Made by a program: the position numbers and the translations under genes. A DNA stretch of 64,000 nucleotides. It comes from Clostridiales bacterium. GTDB lineage: Bacteria > Bacillota > Clostridia > Christensenellales > CAG-138. Of this stretch, positions 23,903 to 32,649 are shown one piece after another. The notes beneath the pieces were generated by a model. That model saw only the letters and a list, made by a program, of their open reading frames with translations, did not search any database and was not told the origin of the DNA. The first letter of the stretch is position 1. Each line of letters begins with the position of its first letter. The stretch lies in assembly GCA_004556165.1 (NCBI GenBank), contig SFIR01000002.1:1-64000 (forward strand), read 5' to 3'.

Positions 23903-25273
23903 TTATCCTATGGTGATCTTTTCGACCGGAGGCATAACGGGCGGTGGAGCTTTGCGCTCGGCGAGCGCACCGGCAAAGCTCAGACTTCCGACTCTGCCGC
24001 AGTACATGAGGAAAATGATTGTTATGCGTGATACTGTTGACAGGCTCCTTGTTATGCCCGTGGACATGCCGACGGTCGCAACGGCGGAGGTGGTTTCAAA
24101 TATGACGTCGGCGACCGGCAAGGCGTCCGCTGCGCATATGATTACGGAAGAAACAAGCAGCAATGAGAGATTGGTTACGAATACAGCGGTAGCCTTTTCG
24201 AGCATATCGGCACCGATGCGCCTTCCGAACATACCGAAGCTGTTGTTCTTTCGGATGTATGAAAATCCGAAGAGCAAAAGGGTAATGAAGGTCGTGGTCT
24301 TTATGCCGCCTGCGGTTGAACCGGGACTGCCTCCGATGAACATCAGAACGGTAGTGAGTATCTTTCCGGCAGGGGAGAGCGAGGCAGTGTCAACGGTATT
24401 GAATCCTGCTGTCCTTGCGGTTACGGAACCGAATAATGATGCAAGAATCCTTTCACCGATGCCAAAACCCGAATTAGAATAATCCTTTTCGGTGAAAAAC
24501 AGAATAACGGCACCGCCGAATACAAGGATTGCAGAAATGAAAAGCACTATCTTGCTGTGCAGGCGGTATTTCCGAAGCTTAATTCCGTAGTTCAGTACAT
24601 CATCCCAAACGAGGAAGCCAAGTCCGCCGATGATGATGAGGCACATGATAACGATATTGACGAGCACATCGCCGACGAAAGGCGTAAGCGAGGAAAACGC
24701 TCCGTACGAACCGAAAAGATCAAAGCCTGCATTGCAGAACGCAGATACGGAATGGAAAATCCCATAGAATATGCCTTTAGCAGGCCCAAAGAGCTTGCAG
24801 AATCTTATGGATAACAGCGCCGCTCCCGTTCCCTCGATGACAGCGGTAACGGCTATGATGCGCTTCGCCAGCTGAAGTATGCCTCCGATCTCCGGAGTAT
24901 TGATGCTCTCAGAAAGCACCTGACGCTCCCTAAGCCCCAGTTTTTTCTTAATAAGAATAAAGAAGAAGGTTGCGATCGTCATAAAGCCGAGGCCGCCGAT
25001 CTGTATCATAACAAGGATGACGCATTGGCCGAATAAAGACCAATTCTGATATGTGTCAACAGTGACGAGCCCCGTGACGCAGGATGCGGATGTTGCTGTG
25101 AACAGGCAATCGAGGAAAGGAGTTACCTGCCGGCTTCGTGAAGAAATAGGGAGCGACAGCAGCAGAGCCCCGATAATAATTATAAGAAAAAAGCCCAAGG
25201 AAATAATCTGAGTCTGGCTCATTCCCTTTTTTCGATGCCTTACCTTATGATCATTTCTCTGAACTGTTTTCAT
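23903..25273 (-). CDS. Potassium transporter membrane subunit (TrkH/KtrB family)
   Basis: A 456-residue polytopic membrane protein with the four-pore-loop design of Trk/Ktr channels: FTATSASCVTGLVTVD, FHSVSAFCNAGFDLFG, FGSVTARTAGFNTVD and ETTSAVATVGMSTGITR are the selectivity-filter loops. MFIGGSPGSTAGGIKTTTF is the conserved family motif. It pairs with the RCK protein downstream, and it begins 5 bases after the stop of the TIGR01440 gene, so all four genes yitT-TIGR01440-trkH-trkA probably share an mRNA. Confidence 0.93.
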   Translation of the reverse strand: MKTVQRNDHKVRHRKKGMSQTQIISLGFFLIIIIGALLLSLPISSRSRQVTPFLDCLFTATSASCVTGLVTVDTYQNWSLFGQCVILVMIQIGGLGFMTIATFFFILIKKKLGLRERQVLSESINTPEIGGILQLAKRIIAVTAVIEGTGAALLSIRFCKLFGPAKGIFYGIFHSVSAFCNAGFDLFGSYGAFSSLTPFVGDVLVNIVIMCLIIIGGLGFLVWDDVLNYGIKLRKYRLHSKIVLFISAILVFGGAVILFFTEKDYSNSGFGIGERILASLFGSVTARTAGFNTVDTASLSPAGKILTTVLMFIGGSPGSTAGGIKTTTFITLLLFGFSYIRKNNSFGMFGRRIGADMLEKATAVFVTNLSLLLVSSVIICAADALPVADVIFETTSAVATVGMSTGITRSLSTVSRITIIFLMYCGRVGSLSFAGALAERKAPPPVMPPVEKITIG

Positions 25274-25278
25274 AGCAT

Positions 25279-25845
25279 TCAGTACTGTGCTCTTTCACCG
25301 CCGATGAGCTTCGGACGGGTGCGAGCCATAGTGATGTTAGCACAGCCAATGGAGGTGTGCTCATTGTGGACGGGGACGCAGACGGGGCGCATATGCATTC
25401 CGATGAATACACCGCCTATGTCGATGCCTGCACGAGCACGCATCTTTATATCTTCAACGACAACGGGGTCGGTGAACTGTGCCATAGCCTGCACGCTCCA
25501 TGCTCCGCCCGCATGCAGGACGGGACGCACGGAAACCTGAGTAAAATCGTATTTTTCCATGCATTCGCGTTCAACAACAAGTGCGCGGTTAAGATGCTCA
25601 CAGCATTGACATGCAAGGAACAGTCCTCTTTCACGAACTACCGGAAGCACGGCTTCCATAATCGCTTTTGCAACATCCTCTGTCGAATGTGAACCCATGT
25701 GATAGCCCATGACCTTGCTGGTGCTGCAGCCGACCACAATAATATCTGCCGGGTTGAGTTTATAGTACCCTTCGCTGCAATTCAGAAGCAGCTCATCAAG
25801 CACTTCTCGGGTCTGATTTTTAATATCTTCAATGGTGAATTCCAT
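25279..25845 (-). CDS. TIGR01440/DUF436 family protein (YwlG-like)
   Basis: A 188-residue conserved protein found across Bacillota, of unknown activity. Recognised from VVGCSTSKVMGYHMGSHST, ACQCCEHLNRALV, VLHAGGAWSVQAMAQF and IDIGGVFIGMHMRPV. ATG 25845 is used because AGGAAG lies 10 bases upstream; the frame runs open to 25926. In the same run as trkH. Confidence 0.85.
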   Translation of the reverse strand: MEFTIEDIKNQTREVLDELLLNCSEGYYKLNPADIIVVGCSTSKVMGYHMGSHSTEDVAKAIMEAVLPVVRERGLFLACQCCEHLNRALVVERECMEKYDFTQVSVRPVLHAGGAWSVQAMAQFTDPVVVEDIKMRARAGIDIGGVFIGMHMRPVCVPVHNEHTSIGCANITMARTRPKLIGGERAQY

Positions 25846-25922
25846 AATATCGCTTCCTGTTCTGAATAAATTCGATGGATCTATTATAGTATAGTATCGG
25901 CGCAAATTCAAGCGTGAATTAA

Positions 25923-26798
25923 TCAATCGTCAATTTCCTTAAAACCTTCGCCATATGCGGTATCCACAGAGGAAACGATAACGAAGGCCTTTGAATCTGC
26001 TTTATATGCAATGCGCTTGATCTTGAATACCTCTGCTTTTGAGCATGCACACATCAGTATCTTCTTTGCGTTGCCGGTATAGGCTCCCACTCCGTTAGCT
26101 ATGGTAACGCCTCTTTCAATCTCATCTCCGACAGCTTTTGCAATATCCTTTCCTTTTTCGGAAATGACAACAACAAGCTTGCTTGAATTGAAGCCGTACA
26201 TGAGCTTGTCGATAATAATGCTGTAGATGATAGTCATAATGAAACCGTAGAGCGTTGCGTTGATATTTTTGTAAACGAAAGCACCGAGCACGATGATAAT
26301 GCCGTCAACAGCCATAGATATATTGCCGATTGTGAGATGGGGATGTTTCTTCCGTATAGCCATAATGACAAAATCAGAGCCGCCGGTTGAGGAATCGCGC
26401 ATATAGATGAATACGAGCCCGGCGCCTGCAAGAATGCCGCCGAAGATGGCCGCAAGCATGGGATCTCCGGCGTATTTCGGCACAAGAGGCACCAAGTAGT
26501 CGGTGATCGGCCATGATATTAGAATGGTTTTAACAGAACGCATGAAAAAACGCCTGCCGAGGGTCTTGTAGGTCAGAAGAATAATCGGGATATTTATCAA
26601 CACGGTTGCAAGACCGATGGGAAGTACTCCTTTTGTGATGAAGTTCAGCAGAATGGAAATACCCGAAACTCCGCCGGGGGCGAAGTTCGAGGCGGAAGCA
26701 AAGGTGACCATACCGATGCCGTACAGAATGCTGCCTAAAATATCGTAAACGATATCGACAAGGAAAGTTTTAACCTGTGTAGCAGTGGGTTTTTTCAT
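25923..26798 (-). CDS. YitT family membrane protein
   Basis: A 291-residue protein: five to six hydrophobic helices in the first 190 residues (DIVYDILGSILYGIGMVTF, SNFAPGGVSGISILL, RDSSTGGSDFVIMAI), then a soluble DUF2179 domain (KLVVVISEKGKDIAKAV, GAYTGNAKKILMCACSKAEV, KAFVIVSSVDTAYGEGF). The function is not established. AAAGGAG precedes the ATG. First gene of the minus-strand run with TIGR01440 and the potassium transporter. Confidence 0.9.
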   Translation of the reverse strand: MKKPTATQVKTFLVDIVYDILGSILYGIGMVTFASASNFAPGGVSGISILLNFITKGVLPIGLATVLINIPIILLTYKTLGRRFFMRSVKTILISWPITDYLVPLVPKYAGDPMLAAIFGGILAGAGLVFIYMRDSSTGGSDFVIMAIRKKHPHLTIGNISMAVDGIIIVLGAFVYKNINATLYGFIMTIIYSIIIDKLMYGFNSSKLVVVISEKGKDIAKAVGDEIERGVTIANGVGAYTGNAKKILMCACSKAEVFKIKRIAYKADSKAFVIVSSVDTAYGEGFKEIDD

Positions 26799-26931
26799 AG
26801 GTAATCTCCTTTATAAACGGTAAAATCATTTTGTCCGAACAGCAATCATAGCATTGCATTCAGGGCATTACAACCCCTTTTCAAAAATATAATCCTTATG
26901 CGAATAATTGACGGAACGGCATATAGCTCCC

Positions 26932-26959
26932 TTGACAAATACAGTATTCTGCGTAAAAT
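26932..26959 (+). promoter_or_regulatory. Promoter of the 2-hydroxyacid dehydrogenase gene
   Basis: TTGACA (26932-26937), 16-base spacer, TAAAAT (26954-26959), 40 bases before the ATG. Confidence 0.6.
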
Positions 26960-26998
26960 ATCCTATAAATACACGGAGGCAGAGAAAGGAAACGCAAC

Positions 26999-27958
26999 AT
27001 GAATATATTGGTTGCAATGCCTACATACGAAGAACATGAAATAAGACTGAAAAAAGCCTGCCCGGAGGCTGCTTTTACATTCTTGCACGGAAACAGACCG
27101 GAAAGAGAACAGCTTGAGAATGCGGAGATTATCATCGGAAACATTCCATCAGGCGACCTTCAATACTGCAGGAACCTCAAATTTCTTCAGCTCAGCATGG
27201 CAGGCTCGGATACCTTTGCAGGAAAGGTTCCTGAGAATGTTCTGCTCGCAAATTCGAGCGGTGCATACGGTCTTGCGATAAGCGAGCACATGCTCGGAAT
27301 GCTGCTCATGCTTACAAAAAAGCTGTATCTGTATCGCGATAATCAAAATGGAGCCGTCTGGCATGATGAAGGGAATGTGACAAGCATTTTCGGTTCAAGA
27401 GTACTGACGGTAGGTCTCGGCGATATAGGCGGTGAATTCGCCAAAAGATGTAAGGGCCTCGGAGCATACAATATAGGCATCAGAAGGACAATGCGATCCT
27501 GCCCTGAATTCATGGACGAAATGCACACGCTCGACGAGCTTGATTCGCTGCTTCCGAGTGCTGATGTGGTCGCACTTGCGCTGCCTAACAGCGAAGCAAG
27601 CCGGCATCTCATGAATGAAGCAAGGCTGCGCAGCATGAAAAGAGGAGCAATCCTGCTGAATGTCGGCAGAGGTTCTGCTGTTGATACAGATGCACTCGTG
27701 AAGGTTTTGAATGAAGGGCTTATTATGGCCGGCATTGACGTAACCGATCCGGAACCGCTGCCCAAGGAACATCCTCTTTGGCATTGCCCTGGAATAATCA
27801 TTACTCCGCATATTTCAGGCTATTATCATCTTCGTCATACGCAGGATACGATAATTGAAATTGCCGCCTGCAATATCGAAAACTATATGAACGGAAGACC
27901 GATAGGGAATCTCGTGGACCGCATTACCGGATACAGAGCCGTGGAAAACAGATATTGA
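26999..27958 (+). CDS. D-2-hydroxyacid dehydrogenase family protein
   Basis: A 319-residue NAD(P)-dependent oxidoreductase of the D-isomer 2-hydroxyacid family. The nucleotide-binding loop is VGLGDIGGEFAKR; the catalytic set is Arg in NVGRGSAVDT, Glu in DVTDPEPLPKEHPLW and His in TPHISGYYH. The substrate (lactate, glycerate, phosphoglycerate or other) cannot be told. GGCAGAGAAAGGAA precedes the ATG. Single gene with a clear promoter. Confidence 0.87.
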   Translation: MNILVAMPTYEEHEIRLKKACPEAAFTFLHGNRPEREQLENAEIIIGNIPSGDLQYCRNLKFLQLSMAGSDTFAGKVPENVLLANSSGAYGLAISEHMLGMLLMLTKKLYLYRDNQNGAVWHDEGNVTSIFGSRVLTVGLGDIGGEFAKRCKGLGAYNIGIRRTMRSCPEFMDEMHTLDELDSLLPSADVVALALPNSEASRHLMNEARLRSMKRGAILLNVGRGSAVDTDALVKVLNEGLIMAGIDVTDPEPLPKEHPLWHCPGIIITPHISGYYHLRHTQDTIIEIAACNIENYMNGRPIGNLVDRITGYRAVENRY

Positions 27959-28009
27959 ATACTGCATTTTGCTAATGACGGCCGCTTTTTTGCGAAGCAA
28001 TTAAGCATG

Positions 28010-28038
28010 TTGTAAATAAAGCTAAAATGTGCTATAAT
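28010..28038 (+). promoter_or_regulatory. Promoter of the DUF885 gene
   Basis: TTGTAA (28010-28015), 17-base spacer, TATAAT (28033-28038), 27 bases before the ATG. Confidence 0.6.
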
Positions 28039-28065
28039 AAATAAGATAATAATTCGGAGGACACT

Positions 28066-29895
28066 ATGAAAAGAATCATTTCTGTTATTCTTGCGGTATT
28101 GCTGCTGATACCGCTTGCCGCATGCAAAAAGAACGTTGAATCCCCAACGGAACAACCGACGGCTGACCCGACTGTTCAGCCCACAGCCGAAATAACCGAA
28201 CAGCCAACGGTTGCACCGACCGATGCTCCTGATCTTTCGGAAGCAGATATTACGTTTAATGAGATAGATTTGGAATTGTTTATCAGCGTTGTAACGTCGG
28301 ATGGCATGACTTACCATCAGTTCGTTAAGGATCCTGCGTCCTTCGGCATTGATGAAGTGGATGTTGAGAGAGGCTGGGGAGAGCTTTCATATGAGAACTA
28401 TCTTGAAGGTGCGCAAGAGGATGCCGAACTCAAGGCAAGGCTGCTTGCTTTGGATTATGATAGCCTTTCGGACTATAATAAGCTTGCTTATGATAACCTG
28501 ATGATGCTGATCGAAGCAGGCGAAGCCGAGGGAGACACATATTATTACAGTGAACCTCTGAAACCCTTAAACGGCGAACACAGCATGATGCCGCTTATGC
28601 TGACTCTATATGAGATAAGCGATCGCAGCGATCTCGATAATTTCATTCTGCTTCTTGAGGATTCGGCAAATTATCTTATGAAGATTGAGCAGTTTGAGCG
28701 CGAAAAGGCCGATAAAGGTCTGTTCATGACAGAGAATGCTCTTGACCAGGTGCTCAAAACCTGCAGGGATTATGTAAATGCAGGTGAGGATTTCTATCTT
28801 ATTGAGTTTTGCAATGAGGTTTTGGAGGATGATGCGCTTGGGCTCACGGATGCCGAAAAGCAGGAATACGGAAATAGGTGCAGGTCTTTTATCATAGACA
28901 CACTTCTTCCGGAGTACGGTCACCTTGCTGATACGCTTGAGTCGCTTCGTGATCAGTGCAATGAAATGGTGGGTGTTTGCGAGAAGGGCGATGCTGCAAT
29001 CAAATGGTTTTCGGATTCGATAGGCAGCCAGAGTGGGTGCTACTATTCGCCTGATGTGATAATGCAGCATTTGGAACAGTTCATCACCGAAAAATACGAC
29101 CTAATGTATTCCATTCTATATTCGGATTTTAATGGTATTTACTCCGACTACTTCAACGATGTTACCAGCGGGAGCGCTGAGGGCGATGTAGCTTATCTTG
29201 AGGGCCTGATTGTTTCGCTTTATCCGGAGCTTCCGAAGCAGCAGATAGAGTATGTGACTGTGCCCGATGCGGTTGCCGATGATTTCAGCCCTGCGGCCTA
29301 TCTCATCTCGGCATTTGATGATCCGACGCGGAATGTTGTTATGTTCAACCCAAGCTCCGATGATTCGACCCTGCTGTTTACCCTTGCGCATGAGTGCTTC
29401 CCGGGACATCTCTATCAGACTCAGTATTTCCGTCAGCTGGACGGTCTCAGCTTGACACAGCAGCTTATCGCACCTAGCGGTTATACAGAGGGTTGGGCAG
29501 TTTTTACGGAAACTCATATTGCCGGCTATTGCGATAGATACAATGCCGATTGCTGCACCGTAAGGCAGCTTGAAAGCAGCCTGTTCAATATTCTTATTCC
29601 TGCTTATGTCAGCCTTAACGTCAATCTTAACGGATGGACTGAGGATGAGGTCGGAGAATATCTTGAGGAATTCGGAGTAAATCAGTCCGGCTATCGCAGT
29701 ATTCTGTACGAGTATTCCGTTGATATGCCTCTGTATTTCTTTGATTATGCACTCGGCTATATGTGCACAGATATGATTTACAGTCAGGCTGCTCCGTCAA
29801 ATAATGATGAAAACCTCGCATTCTTCACTGAGTATCTCGGTTACGGTCCATGCGTGTTCAATATTTTGTTTGAAAAGTTTAATATTGATTTCTGA
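28066..29895 (+). CDS. DUF885 lipoprotein, putative metallopeptidase
   Basis: A 609-residue exported lipoprotein. The signal ends in the lipobox LIPLAAC (Cys about 21). A Pro/Thr/Glu-rich linker with repeated (E/Q)PT units (about 25-60) joins it to the DUF885 domain. The zinc-binding motif is AHECFPGHLYQTQYF (about 443-457), a variant of the HExxPGH signature of that family, with EGWAVFTE about 35 residues later as likely third ligand. Gly-Gly-rich peptide hydrolysis is assumed for the family, not shown. GGAGG lies 5 bases before the ATG. A terminator follows. Confidence 0.85.
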   Translation: MKRIISVILAVLLLIPLAACKKNVESPTEQPTADPTVQPTAEITEQPTVAPTDAPDLSEADITFNEIDLELFISVVTSDGMTYHQFVKDPASFGIDEVDVERGWGELSYENYLEGAQEDAELKARLLALDYDSLSDYNKLAYDNLMMLIEAGEAEGDTYYYSEPLKPLNGEHSMMPLMLTLYEISDRSDLDNFILLLEDSANYLMKIEQFEREKADKGLFMTENALDQVLKTCRDYVNAGEDFYLIEFCNEVLEDDALGLTDAEKQEYGNRCRSFIIDTLLPEYGHLADTLESLRDQCNEMVGVCEKGDAAIKWFSDSIGSQSGCYYSPDVIMQHLEQFITEKYDLMYSILYSDFNGIYSDYFNDVTSGSAEGDVAYLEGLIVSLYPELPKQQIEYVTVPDAVADDFSPAAYLISAFDDPTRNVVMFNPSSDDSTLLFTLAHECFPGHLYQTQYFRQLDGLSLTQQLIAPSGYTEGWAVFTETHIAGYCDRYNADCCTVRQLESSLFNILIPAYVSLNVNLNGWTEDEVGEYLEEFGVNQSGYRSILYEYSVDMPLYFFDYALGYMCTDMIYSQAAPSNNDENLAFFTEYLGYGPCVFNILFEKFNIDF

Positions 29896-29900
29896 TATTT

Positions 29901-29929
29901 TGCCGAGCCGCGCTGCGTCTCGGCATTTT
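29901..29929 (+). terminator. Terminator after the DUF885 gene
   Basis: TGCCGAG (29901-29907)/CTCGGCA (29919-29925), then TTTTG. Confidence 0.65.
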
Positions 29930-29955
29930 GATTTAAGCCAAACATGTGAGGAGCT

Positions 29956-31326
29956 ATGCTAAAGAATATTGATATATATTTTACATATGGGAATCAAGCC
30001 GAAAAAGAAGAAACAGAAAGAGCGCTTACAGACTATGCAAAAAGGATCGGCAGACGCATAAATGGGACTTATTCCGACTGCCGAAGGGATATGCCGGTAA
30101 TGCTTTACTATGTTCTTCAACGAATAAAGAAGGGGTATGTCTCGGCGCTGTTAATCAAAACAGAATTCGATCTCGGGGCAAATGAAGTCATTCGGCGGGA
30201 TAACATAATCACAATTTCGCACTATAATGTAAAATTGTACAAGCTGATTCGGAAAGATACCATATGCCATTATTATCGAATTCTGTCCGGAATCAAGCGG
30301 TATAACAGCATCGGGTCATCCTGGGAGCGAGAATACGGATTGATACCTCGCAGGGAAGGCTACGCGATACAGGCAGGGGTCTGCCCGATAGGTTATGAAA
30401 GGGTGAACAGCCTAAAAGTTAAAGTGTCGGAAACCACTGCTCCTATCGTGCGATGCATCTATGATCTTTATCTGCAAGGCTATCAGCCAAAGGACATCAC
30501 TTCTGAAATCATGAAGAACTACGGGATGGAACTGTCACGGACATCTATTACTTCGATCATCTCCAATCCTCGTTATCGTGGCTTGAGCAGCGGAACATTC
30601 GATTCGTTTCCTGCTATCGTCACTAATAGGGTGTGGCTGAGAGCAAACGGTATTCTTCACGCCCGTTCACGTTCGGATAAGGAGCATGAATACTACTTGC
30701 TGTACTCTTTGACGCTTAGAAGATCAAGGGTGAAAATGCGTCCCGAGCGTTCTTATTTATCATGCAGTAATGTATATGCAGCGGAGCGGAAAGGCGTAAG
30801 GATTGAAGCTGACGCAAGCAGGATAGATGCTGAGGTTATGAGAACGGTTGCTGAATTTATTAAAGCGAACGGAAATTCTCTGCGTTCTTCAGTAAAGTCT
30901 TATCAGGCTGAGCATGCCGGGAAGATCATGGATGAATACAGATACTATGTTGAAGAAGCGTTTGATACCGGCAGCGCATTCAGCAATCTTGTATTCTCGG
31001 ATCTTGATGCAGAAAGCTGCTGCGAAGAATTGCCGGATTCGTCCGAGCTGGATATGCTGTGGGTAAGGTTCAATCAATCGCTGAGATACAGGCATAGTGC
31101 CGAGATGGATTTACAGCTTTGCTGTATACCCGAAGCGGATGTGGATGACTACTTTGATCGTATGATGCAGTTTGCTTCGCTTGGGCTTCCGGAAAAACGC
31201 TATTATGTATACACGCTTGTAAATAACCTGACTGTAAGTGAATTCGCTTTGCATTTTATCTTTATAGACGGCAGCGAAAGGACTGCACATTTTAAGAATG
31301 CAATTCTCAAAAAGTATGCTGTTTAG
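29956..31326 (+). CDS. Large serine recombinase-like protein, catalytically degenerate
   Basis: A 456-residue intact frame with the architecture of a large serine recombinase: N-terminal resolvase-like part (1-125), Recombinase domain (about 135-215: GVCPIGYERVN, IVRCIYDLYLQGY, SITSIISNPRYRG), a zinc-ribbon-like part and a C-terminal helical part. Key residues are absent: the catalytic YxRxS motif reads IYFTYG, so both Arg and Ser are gone, and the SRLxRN segment reads EFDLGAN. Only one Cys (YLSCSN) of the usual zinc ribbon remains. So it should not recombine DNA but may still bind it. No attachment sites or passenger genes are near. It lies upstream of recX, with the recX promoter between. 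GAGG precedes the ATG. Confidence 0.7.
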   Translation: MLKNIDIYFTYGNQAEKEETERALTDYAKRIGRRINGTYSDCRRDMPVMLYYVLQRIKKGYVSALLIKTEFDLGANEVIRRDNIITISHYNVKLYKLIRKDTICHYYRILSGIKRYNSIGSSWEREYGLIPRREGYAIQAGVCPIGYERVNSLKVKVSETTAPIVRCIYDLYLQGYQPKDITSEIMKNYGMELSRTSITSIISNPRYRGLSSGTFDSFPAIVTNRVWLRANGILHARSRSDKEHEYYLLYSLTLRRSRVKMRPERSYLSCSNVYAAERKGVRIEADASRIDAEVMRTVAEFIKANGNSLRSSVKSYQAEHAGKIMDEYRYYVEEAFDTGSAFSNLVFSDLDAESCCEELPDSSELDMLWVRFNQSLRYRHSAEMDLQLCCIPEADVDDYFDRMMQFASLGLPEKRYYVYTLVNNLTVSEFALHFIFIDGSERTAHFKNAILKKYAV

Positions 31327-31385
31327 CCATGGCAATACGAAAGGAAATATGCTATAATCAATGAATCAAAAACCGAGAGGAAGCT

Positions 31386-31871
31386 ATGACAAGAATCAGA
31401 CAGGGAAGATCAGCATACGATACTGCGCTTGACTACTTAACATCAAAGGATCGCACGGTGAGAGAAATAGAGAACAGGCTTGATGAGGGTAATTTTTCGG
31501 AAACTGAGATTTCGGATACCGTAGAAAAACTGAAAAAATGCGGTCTTATCGATGATGCAAGATACGCACATAACTTTGTTGAATCGCGCCTTAACACCAA
31601 GCCCGTCAGCAAACAAAAGCTGAGGATGCAGCTTGCGGAGCATTTTATTGATGCATCGCTGATAGACGAAGCGCTGCAGGAAGTCAGCGATGAAACGGAA
31701 TACGGAAATGCTGCTGCGGTTGCCGATAAATACTATCGGCAGTTCTCCAATCTTGACGAGGAAGAGAGGATACGGCGTGTCGGAAAAAGACTGATTTCTC
31801 GCGGATATACATATGACTGTATTAAAAAGATACTGGAGGAGCTTCCGGTAAGAAACGAAGACAATGGCTGA
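31386..31871 (+). CDS. recX: Regulatory protein RecX
   Basis: A 161-residue all-helical RecX: YDTALDYLTSKDRTVREIENRL, VEKLKKCGLIDDARYAHNFVESRLN, DEERIRRVGKRLISRGYTYDCIKKIL. RecX binds RecA filaments and modulates strand exchange; recA is not in the window. GAGAGGAAG precedes the ATG, and TATAAT at 31353-31358 is a likely -10 box. Its end overlaps birA by 8 bases. Confidence 0.9.
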   Translation: MTRIRQGRSAYDTALDYLTSKDRTVREIENRLDEGNFSETEISDTVEKLKKCGLIDDARYAHNFVESRLNTKPVSKQKLRMQLAEHFIDASLIDEALQEVSDETEYGNAAAVADKYYRQFSNLDEEERIRRVGKRLISRGYTYDCIKKILEELPVRNEDNG

Positions 31872-32649
31872 TTATGCATTTGAAAGAATAAATACGGTTG
31901 ATTCCACAAATACGGAGCTGAAACGGCGAATAAATGCCTCGTTTGGCATGAAAACGTCTGTTCTGATCGCGGACGAACAGACGGCCGGCAGGGGAAGGCG
32001 CGGAAGAGTATGGCTCAATACCGATGGGGCGCTGCTAATGAGCATATGTATTCCGCTTAAAGGCATAAACCCGGACTTGATACCTCTTATCAGCCTGACA
32101 GCCGCAATTGCAGCAAATGAAGCAATCACCGATCTCAGGGCGGATGAACATAAAATGACGCGGAACACCGGAATAAAATGGCCGAATGATATTCTTATTT
32201 CCGGTTTCAAGGTCGCCGGGATTTTGTCCGAGGCCGCGAATGACCTCAGCGGCGGAAGCTATGCGGTGGTCGGTATAGGCATCAACGTCAATGCCGCCGA
32301 CATACCGTATGGGCTGAATCAGCCTGCTTCATCACTCCGGCTGCTGTACAATAGGGATTTTGACAGGATTTCGCTCGGTCTGAGGATCGCCGATTGCTTG
32401 ACGGAGCTTGCGGATATGCTTAAGGCCGGGTGTGATAAAACCATTATCAAGCTATATTCGGATAATTGCATCACTCTCGGACGAGCTGTTGAGGTGATAC
32501 GGAACGACGGCAGCAGATATGAAGCTGAAGCTGTTGAGATTGACAGCATAGGTAGGCTCATCGTATCGCATGAAGACGGAAACATCGAGGCCATCGACTC
32601 GGCAGACGTGTCGATCAGATGGCTGACTGAAGAAAGGCAAGAAAATTGA
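31864..32649 (+). CDS. birA: Biotin--[acetyl-CoA-carboxylase] ligase
   Basis: A 261-residue ligase that attaches biotin to carrier proteins. Motifs: DSTNTELKRR, ADEQTAGRGRRGRVWLN (biotinyl-AMP loop), GIKWPNDI, KVAGILSEA and VGIGINVN. The length and N-terminus show the minimal form with no DNA-binding HTH, so it should not repress biotin genes. It overlaps recX at its start and nnrDE at its end by 4 bases each or more, forming a coupled chain. Confidence 0.92.
   Translation: MADYAFERINTVDSTNTELKRRINASFGMKTSVLIADEQTAGRGRRGRVWLNTDGALLMSICIPLKGINPDLIPLISLTAAIAANEAITDLRADEHKMTRNTGIKWPNDILISGFKVAGILSEAANDLSGGSYAVVGIGINVNAADIPYGLNQPASSLRLLYNRDFDRISLGLRIADCLTELADMLKAGCDKTIIKLYSDNCITLGRAVEVIRNDGSRYEAEAVEIDSIGRLIVSHEDGNIEAIDSADVSIRWLTEERQEN

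Noticed and set aside
29956..31326. An active integrase marking a mobile element
   Set aside because: Catalytic residues are missing, no attachment repeats or cargo genes are seen, and housekeeping genes lie on both sides.
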